NCBI GenBank assembly: GCA_027037705.1
Contig: JALVYZ010000229.1
Location: forward strand, 1-12,051
Direction: 5' to 3'
Source of the DNA: a bacterium
Lineage (GTDB): Bacteria > DYJV01 > JALVYZ01
Length of the DNA stretch: 12,051 nucleotides
The notes beneath the pieces were generated by a model that had not been told where the DNA came from, made no database searches, and worked only from the letters and a program-made list of their open reading frames with translations. A program made the position numbers and the translations under genes. Of the stretch, positions 7,102-12,051 are shown piece after piece (within the stretch, counting starts at the first letter, position 1; each line of letters opens with the position of its first letter).

Positions 7102-7750
7102 TAAAATTTATATTTTTGCTATCCAAATAGTCTTTAACAATTTTAAAATTATTTTCATTGAGATTTTCAATTCTGATATCATAAACAGGAATTTTTTTCT
7201 TGAATTTAAAAACTACAATATTTGAAAAACCGTTCTTTTGTAATTTTTCCTTTAACTCATTCGCCTTTTCATTAAACAAATAACTTCCACAATGTAAAAA
7301 ATATGAACCTCTAAGTCTTATTCTTAAAGGCTCAATCCCAATTTTTTTTAATTTATTTTCATCTTTTATCATTGAAATTTTTTTGTTGTATGGACCTAAA
7401 AATACTCTTTTAAATTCAGCTAATTTTTCTCTCTTTTCAATGTTGTATTTTATATTATTTTTTTCTAAAAAATTTTTTATATCATTTACAACACTTAATA
7501 AAGGATAACCATTAATAAATATATTATATTTTTTAATATTTTTTTTAGTTTGAATTAATTGGGTATTATTATCTTTTTTTATCTCTTTTTTAATCTTTTT
7601 TTTAACAGGATATTCTGGAAGTTTGACAACATTTGATTTAACTATAACTTTTCTATTGGTAATAAATTTTCCATAATAGTAAAAAAATATTGCTCCTAAT
7701 ATTGAAACTACAAGAATAAAACGTAAAAGTATATCTGTAGATTTTTTCAT
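7088..7750 (-). CDS. Single-pass membrane protein with SPOR-like domain(s), function unknown
   Basis: Hypothetical 220-residue protein. Visible parts: a short positive N-terminus (MKKSTD), one membrane helix at about 8-26, a strongly basic Lys-rich linker (about 48-75), then two weakly similar segments. The second (about 148-215), with FLHCGSYLFNEKANELKEKL followed by a strand-helix-strand pattern, looks like a SPOR domain, which in known proteins binds denuded peptidoglycan glycans at division sites. The first (about 75-125), ending RVFLGPYNKK, resembles a degenerate SPOR copy, since VxLGPY is a typical ending. From the basic N-terminus I infer an N-in, C-out inner-membrane anchor with the rest periplasmic. 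The ATG overlaps the stop of the upstream EF-G-like gene by one base (TAATG). The SPOR call is from pattern only; the family is divergent and I am moderately sure. Confidence 0.65.
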   Translation of the reverse strand: MKKSTDILLRFILVVSILGAIFFYYYGKFITNRKVIVKSNVVKLPEYPVKKKIKKEIKKDNNTQLIQTKKNIKKYNIFINGYPLLSVVNDIKNFLEKNNIKYNIEKREKLAEFKRVFLGPYNKKISMIKDENKLKKIGIEPLRIRLRGSYFLHCGSYLFNEKANELKEKLQKNGFSNIVVFKFKKKIPVYDIRIENLNENNFKIVKDYLDSKNINFNVTE

Positions 7751-9846
7751 TATTCTTCAGATTCTTTTGCCTTTTTGACTTCTTCTATAATTTTTTCTGC
7801 TAAAAATGATGGAACCTCTTCATAATGAGAGAATTTCATTGTAAAAATTCCTCTCCCACCTGTTAATGACCTTAAATCTGGAGCATAGGTTAAAACTTCA
7901 GACATTGGAACTTTTGCTTTAATTAATTGATTTCCACCTGCAATAGGGTCAACTCCTGTAACTTTTCCTCTTCTACTATTTAAATCACCTAAAACATCTC
8001 CAAGAACATCATCAGGGACTGTGATTTCCATATCCATTATTGGTTCAAGTAAAACCATCCCAGCATCTTGTGCAGCTTTTTGAAAAGCTAATGAACCAGC
8101 AATTTTAAAAGCTAATTCACTTGAGTCAACTGAATGGTGAGAGCCATCATATAATGTAACTTTAACGTCTACCACAGGATAACCTGCTAAAACTCCTCTT
8201 TCCATTGCTTCTCTAATTCCTTTTTCAACTGCAGGGATAAACTGCTTAGGGATCACGCCACCAACAATTTTATCCACAAACTCAAATCCTTTTCCTCTTG
8301 GTAAAGGTTCAATCTCTATCCAACAATCTCCATATTGTCCTCTACCACCTGATTGTTTTTTATATTTACCTTGCGCTTTTGCTTTTTTTGTAATTGTTTC
8401 TTTATAAGGAATTTTTGGAGTTTTCAAGTCAACATCTACTTTAAACTTTCTTTTTAATTTTTCCACTGTTACTTCAATATGAACTTGACCCATACCTGAT
8501 AAAATTAATTCTTTTGTTTGAGGATCTCTACTTACCCTTAATGTTGGATCCTCTTCCATTAACTTTTGTAACGCTCCTGAAACTTTCTCTTCATCTCCTT
8601 TTGATTTTGGCTTAATAGAGTAAGAAATAACTGGTTCTGATACTTCCATCCATTCTATATAAATTGGATTTGCAGGATCACATAATGTATCTCCAGTTAA
8701 TGTTTCTTTTAATTTTGTAACAGCAACAATATCGCCATTAACAGCAGAAGGAATTGGGATTAATTTTTTCCCAACTACTTTATAAATTTGACCTAATCTC
8801 TCTTCTACATCTTTTGTTGTATTTAAAACTTTTGCATCAGAATTAATAGAACCTGAAAAAACTCTAAAAATTGTAATTCTTCCAGTAAATGGATCAGAAA
8901 TAGTTTTAAAAACAATACCAGCAAATGGTTTTTCTGGATCAGGTTCTAAGAATATTTTTTCTCCTGTTTTTTTATCTATAGCCTCTAAACTGGCTTTTTG
9001 AGTAGGATTTGGCATTAATGAAATAATATAATCAACTAATTGAGTAACACCAATATTTTTAACTGCTGAACCACATACTATTGGTACAAATTTTCCAGTT
9101 ATTGTCCCTTCTTTTAAAGCATTTTCAAGCTCATCTTTTGAAATTTCTTCTCCACCTAAATATTTTTCAACTAATTCATCATATACTTCTACAATATTTT
9201 CAATAGCTTTTTCTTTTAATTCTTCAACTTGTGATTTATATTCATCTGGTATGTCAGATTTTTTGAACTTTCCACTTTGATTATCTTCATAAATATATGC
9301 TTTCTCCTCTAAAATATCTATAACACCTTTAAAATTTTCTTCACTTCCAATTGGAATTTGCAATATTAAAGGTTTAACACCTAAAATTTTTTCAATATCC
9401 CCAACAGCTCTTTCAAAATTTGCTCTTTCTCTATCTAATTTATTTATAAAAATTATTTTAGGAATTTGAAACTCATCTGCCAATTTCCATAAAATTTCAG
9501 TTTGTACTTTTACTCCTGAAACAGCTGAAACTATAAAAACTGCTCCTCCAACAGCTTTCATACAATTTTTTGTATCTTCAATAAAATTAGCATAGCCAGG
9601 TGTATCGACAATATTAATTAAATGTTTATTATACTCAACATATGCGATAGAAGATGAAATTGTTATCTTTCTTTTTATTTCTTCAGGTTCATAATCCATA
9701 ATTGAATTGCCATCATCCACACTACCTAATCTATCATTCATTCCACAATTATATAAAATAGCTTCGCATAATGAAGTTTTACCAGCTCCACCATGTGCTA
9801 CAACAACAATATTCCTTATATTTTCAACATTATACTGCTGTTTCAT
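7750..9846 (-). CDS. fusA: Elongation factor G-like translational GTPase (EF-G paralogue, Tyr-type switch II)
   Basis: GTPase with the full five-domain EF-G layout, 698 residues, acting at the ribosome in the cytoplasm. The G domain has the P-loop as AHGGAGKTS (17-25, not the AHIDAGKTT of canonical EF-G), switch II DTPGYANF (81-88), NKLD (135-138) and GSAVKN. Domain IV carries GVLAGYPVVDVKVTLYDGS and HHSVDSSELAFKIAGSLAF; domain V has LNSRRGKV and YAPDLRSLTGGRG, all intact. Y85 occupies the place of the catalytic switch II histidine (DTPGH). With the altered P-loop, this fits the EF-G-like (FusA2-type) paralogue found in many anaerobes rather than the main translocase, which is normally with rpsL-rpsG-tuf. 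It has AGGAG before its ATG, heads the six-gene cluster and is divergent from fliD. A role as sole EF-G cannot be excluded from this window. Confidence 0.9.
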   Translation of the reverse strand: MKQQYNVENIRNIVVVAHGGAGKTSLCEAILYNCGMNDRLGSVDDGNSIMDYEPEEIKRKITISSSIAYVEYNKHLINIVDTPGYANFIEDTKNCMKAVGGAVFIVSAVSGVKVQTEILWKLADEFQIPKIIFINKLDRERANFERAVGDIEKILGVKPLILQIPIGSEENFKGVIDILEEKAYIYEDNQSGKFKKSDIPDEYKSQVEELKEKAIENIVEVYDELVEKYLGGEEISKDELENALKEGTITGKFVPIVCGSAVKNIGVTQLVDYIISLMPNPTQKASLEAIDKKTGEKIFLEPDPEKPFAGIVFKTISDPFTGRITIFRVFSGSINSDAKVLNTTKDVEERLGQIYKVVGKKLIPIPSAVNGDIVAVTKLKETLTGDTLCDPANPIYIEWMEVSEPVISYSIKPKSKGDEEKVSGALQKLMEEDPTLRVSRDPQTKELILSGMGQVHIEVTVEKLKRKFKVDVDLKTPKIPYKETITKKAKAQGKYKKQSGGRGQYGDCWIEIEPLPRGKGFEFVDKIVGGVIPKQFIPAVEKGIREAMERGVLAGYPVVDVKVTLYDGSHHSVDSSELAFKIAGSLAFQKAAQDAGMVLLEPIMDMEITVPDDVLGDVLGDLNSRRGKVTGVDPIAGGNQLIKAKVPMSEVLTYAPDLRSLTGGRGIFTMKFSHYEEVPSFLAEKIIEEVKKAKESEE

Positions 9847-9873
9847 CCTCTGCTCCTTTCTTAATAATTTTGC

Positions 9874-9905
9874 ATTATATTTGCATTTTTATAAAATTAT
9901 GTCAA
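9874..9905 (-). promoter_or_regulatory. Candidate promoter of the EF-G-like gene cluster
   Basis: On the minus strand, a perfect TTGACA (9905-9900) and a perfect TATAAT (9879-9874) occur in order, but 20 bases apart instead of the usual 16-18. Start of transcription would be near 9867, about 20 bases before the ATG. The unusual spacing lowers confidence and suggests a weak or activator-assisted promoter. Confidence 0.4.
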
Positions 9906-9941
9906 GATTAAATTTTATAGGCATAAATAATGCAATACTAC

Positions 9942-9968
9942 TAAAAAAAAGGAAATTTTTTCCGATAA
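9942..9968 (+). promoter_or_regulatory. Sigma-28 (FliA) promoter of fliD
   Basis: TAAA at 9942-9945, exactly 15 bases, then TCCGATAA at 9961-9968. This matches the FliA consensus TAAA-N15-GCCGATAA in all positions but one and has the exact spacing. It lies directly upstream of a late flagellar gene, which is the expected regulon. Transcription should start at about 9974-9976, just before the ribosome site. Confidence 0.85.
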
Positions 9969-9976
9969 ATAAAATT

Positions 9977-9982
9977 GGAGGT
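9977..9982 (+). promoter_or_regulatory. Ribosome-binding site fixing the fliD start
   Basis: GGAGGT with a short 4-base spacer to the ATG at 9987. It determines the start and leaves a leader of only about 12 bases if the sigma-28 promoter is used. Confidence 0.75.
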
Positions 9983-9986
9983 AACT

Positions 9987-12051
9987 ATGGCTGACGTTGG
10001 TGCTGTACCAACTTCTACAAATTCTACAAATAATACAAACCAGCTAACAAACTATGATAATCAACCAACAATACAATTTTCAGGACTTGCTTCAGGAATA
10101 GATACTACAAGCATAATAGATGCTTTAGTCAAAGCGGAACAGGCATCTGTTAATAAAATAGCCCAAATTAAAAGTACTTGGGAAGCTAAAGTAGAAGAAC
10201 TTCAAAACTACAATGATAAATTAAGGACTTTTCAATCGGCTGTTGAAGAATTAAACTCAATGGAAGAATTTTATTCAAGAACTGCTCTCTCAAGTAACGA
10301 GTCTGTAGCAGAAGTTACAAACAACTCTTTAGCACAACCTGGGACATATAATTTAACTGTTGGTTCATATATTAATCATAAATTAGCTTCAAATGGAGTA
10401 ACAAGTACTTCCACTGAAATTTACACAATTGGTAGTGCATCAACTGTTTTAGAATTAACAATAAATGGGACAACAATTACAATAACTGATGCTGATGCAA
10501 GTAATTATGATTCTACCAATGGAGATAATGATGGATCATTAAGTATTGATGAGCTTATTGGTCTAATAAATTCTAATACTACTAATACTGGAGGAGGAAG
10601 TTCACCTCAATATATAGAAGCATCTTCCTTAGATGATAGCTCTTCAAGTAATCCTATAAGATTTGTACTTACAGCTTTGAATGGGGGTTCAGCGAATAAA
10701 ATAAATATTACTACAAATAATACATCACTAAATCTATCTACTAACTCTATTGATGATGTTGAAGATATAGTTGGAACTTCAGGATCATCTAATGTAGTTA
10801 GTAGTGGGACATATTTAGGGAATACAAACAAATCAATAAATTTTGAAATTATTCAAGGTGGAGATTTATCAGCAGGTGATACGATAAAAATAAAATGGAC
10901 AGATGATGAGTTAGGAAAAAGCGGAGTAATAGAAACAAGTTCTTCTGGAACTTTTGATGTAGAGCAAGGTTTAAAAATTACATTAAACAACGGTACTTAC
11001 ACAGAAGGTGATAAGTTTAAAATAGACTTATGGCATCCAGATTTACAAAAAGCTCAAGATACTGGGTTGGCACAAGTTGAAAAAGAACTTCACTCTGGAG
11101 TCGCTTTTTCTGATACAATAATTAACGATAGTGGTTCAGTTCAATATTTTGCATATAGGTATGCTGGGGGAGACGTTATTAAAGTTGCTGTAGCTGATGG
11201 TGCCACATTAGAAGATTTAGTAAAAGCAATAAATGAAGATAGTAATAATCCAGGAGTAGTTGCGACTATCGTCAATGACGGTCAAGGGTTAAGTAATTCT
11301 TATCATTTAGTCTTAACAGGAAAAGATCAAGGAGCAGCATACTCAATTGAAATTGTAGATTCAGACACTACTCTTGATGGCACATCAGGAACAGTTAATT
11401 TTAAATCATCTACTTTTTCAGAAACTCAATCTGCTCAGAATTCCATGATAAAGTTAGATGGTTTTCCACCTGATAATACATCATATATTCAAAAACCAAC
11501 TAATAGCATAACAGACTTAATTCAAGGAGTAACTATTTCTTTAAAATCAACAGGACAAACAACAATATCAGTTAATAATGACTATGATAAAATTAAAGAA
11601 AAAATTCATAAATTCGTTGACGCTTATAATGAATTATTAGCATATATGGAAGATGTAACTAAATATGACGCTAAAACGAAAGAAGCTGGAATATTACAGG
11701 GGAATTATGCAGCTCAATTTGTTGAATATGACATAATAAGACTTACGACATCCCCAGCAGTGGGTTTTAAAAGTATCAATTCAATTAATCCACCCCAGGG
11801 CACAGAAAGATATATATCATTAAGTGAAATTGGGATAAAAACAAGTGATGACAAAAAATTGGAAATAGATGATGCAAAACTTGATGAAGCGTTACAAAAT
11901 CATATTGATGATGTTGCTCTTTTATTCAGTGCTGATGATGTAGGAAGAAATGATAGCAGTACAGATAAAATTACATATGATAGTCATGTTAAAAATTTGA
12001 CAGAACCTGGAACATATCAAGTTGAAGTTACGATAAATGGAGGAACAATTA
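9987..12051 (+). CDS. fliD: Flagellar filament capping protein (hook-associated protein 2), 3'-truncated by window edge
   Basis: Secreted cap at the tip of the flagellum that assembles flagellin subunits. The frame is open from the ATG at 9987 to the window end, 688 codons without a stop; E. coli FliD has 468 residues in all. A Thr/Asn-rich N-terminal stretch (about 1-28) precedes the FliD_N core IQFSGLASGIDTTSIIDALV (about 29-48), followed by a coiled-coil-like helix. The variable middle contains two flagellin-IN-like motifs (about 155-245 and 385-462; the second includes NPGVVATIVNDGQG and YHLVLTGKDQGAAY). FliD_C runs from about 480: NSMIKLDGF, ITDLIQGVTISLKSTG, FVDAYNELLAYM, then ISLSEIGIKTSDDKKLEID and VALLFSADD. 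The PGTY motif at 118-121 recurs at 674-677, so extra sequence follows the usual C-terminal core. No signal peptide is seen, as expected for type III export. It is read from a sigma-28 promoter. Confidence 0.95.
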   Translation, partial: MADVGAVPTSTNSTNNTNQLTNYDNQPTIQFSGLASGIDTTSIIDALVKAEQASVNKIAQIKSTWEAKVEELQNYNDKLRTFQSAVEELNSMEEFYSRTALSSNESVAEVTNNSLAQPGTYNLTVGSYINHKLASNGVTSTSTEIYTIGSASTVLELTINGTTITITDADASNYDSTNGDNDGSLSIDELIGLINSNTTNTGGGSSPQYIEASSLDDSSSSNPIRFVLTALNGGSANKINITTNNTSLNLSTNSIDDVEDIVGTSGSSNVVSSGTYLGNTNKSINFEIIQGGDLSAGDTIKIKWTDDELGKSGVIETSSSGTFDVEQGLKITLNNGTYTEGDKFKIDLWHPDLQKAQDTGLAQVEKELHSGVAFSDTIINDSGSVQYFAYRYAGGDVIKVAVADGATLEDLVKAINEDSNNPGVVATIVNDGQGLSNSYHLVLTGKDQGAAYSIEIVDSDTTLDGTSGTVNFKSSTFSETQSAQNSMIKLDGFPPDNTSYIQKPTNSITDLIQGVTISLKSTGQTTISVNNDYDKIKEKIHKFVDAYNELLAYMEDVTKYDAKTKEAGILQGNYAAQFVEYDIIRLTTSPAVGFKSINSINPPQGTERYISLSEIGIKTSDDKKLEIDDAKLDEALQNHIDDVALLFSADDVGRNDSSTDKITYDSHVKNLTEPGTYQVEVTINGGTI

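Noticed and set aside
8270-8278. Perfect DnaA-box sequence TTATCCACA near parAB
   Set aside because: It is a single copy inside the EF-G-like gene, where it encodes part of a conserved FVDKI stretch. There is no cluster of boxes, no AT-rich unwinding region and no dnaA/dnaN nearby, so it is not evidence for an origin.
9904-9910. Second AAGATTA half-site in the EF-G-like/fliD spacer, like the Rrf2 palindrome arm
   Set aside because: No matching TAATCTT partner lies nearby; a lone 7-mer in A/T-rich DNA is expected by chance.
9707-9994. Plus-strand ORF of 95 codons overlapping the start of the EF-G-like gene and the fliD promoter
   Set aside because: It is antisense to the conserved P-loop region, crosses a promoter region, and ends just inside fliD in another frame; no homology is visible.
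10607-10831. Minus-strand ORF of 74 codons inside fliD
   Set aside because: It lies antisense to the continuous fliD frame, which shows recognisable FliD domains on both sides; no ribosome site or motif supports it.

Overview
The window is AT-rich (roughly 30% G+C by eye) and almost fully coding. It comes from a Gram-negative, flagellated bacterium: it carries an LPS-type heptose nucleotidyltransferase, a SPOR-type envelope protein, a cytochrome bd oxidase and a FliD filament cap. The large FliD, with flagellin-IN motifs of the kind I associate with Desulfovibrio-like and related anaerobes, together with the low G+C, points loosely to Thermodesulfobacteriota, Deferribacterota or a similar thermophilic or anaerobic lineage. 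That placement is inference only. I see no mobile element, CRISPR array, tRNA or rRNA, and no intergenic gap longer than about 150 bases.

Layout. (1) 1-662, + strand: the C-terminal two thirds of galE, cut by the window edge. (2) 3598-810, - strand: an rrf2-cydA-cydB operon with a consensus promoter overlapped by an inverted repeat, ending in a GC-rich hairpin with a UUCG loop. (3) 9846-3744, - strand: a tightly packed six-gene cluster in the order EF-G-like GTPase, SPOR-type membrane protein, heptose-1-phosphate nucleotidyltransferase (rfaE2/hldC), parA, parB, coaBC. Its first three genes overlap, parA and parB overlap, and parA has its own candidate promoter. (4) 9987-12051, + strand: the start of fliD, divergent from the EF-G-like gene, behind a very good sigma-28 (FliA) promoter, running off the right edge.

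How the parts work together. The rrf2-cyd unit looks like a self-regulated switch: an Fe-S type Rrf2 repressor is co-transcribed with the high-affinity, NO-tolerant quinol oxidase it most likely controls. The long minus-strand cluster mixes housekeeping functions: translation, envelope, LPS core precursor, chromosome segregation and coenzyme A synthesis. fliD is the only motility gene visible and appears to be a late flagellar gene.

I do not find an obviously new multi-gene system. The points most worth checking are the palindrome over the rrf2 promoter, the EF-G paralogue with tyrosine in place of the catalytic histidine, the apparently leaderless parA promoter, the sigma-28 promoter with a very short leader in front of fliD, and the domain architecture of the oversized FliD.
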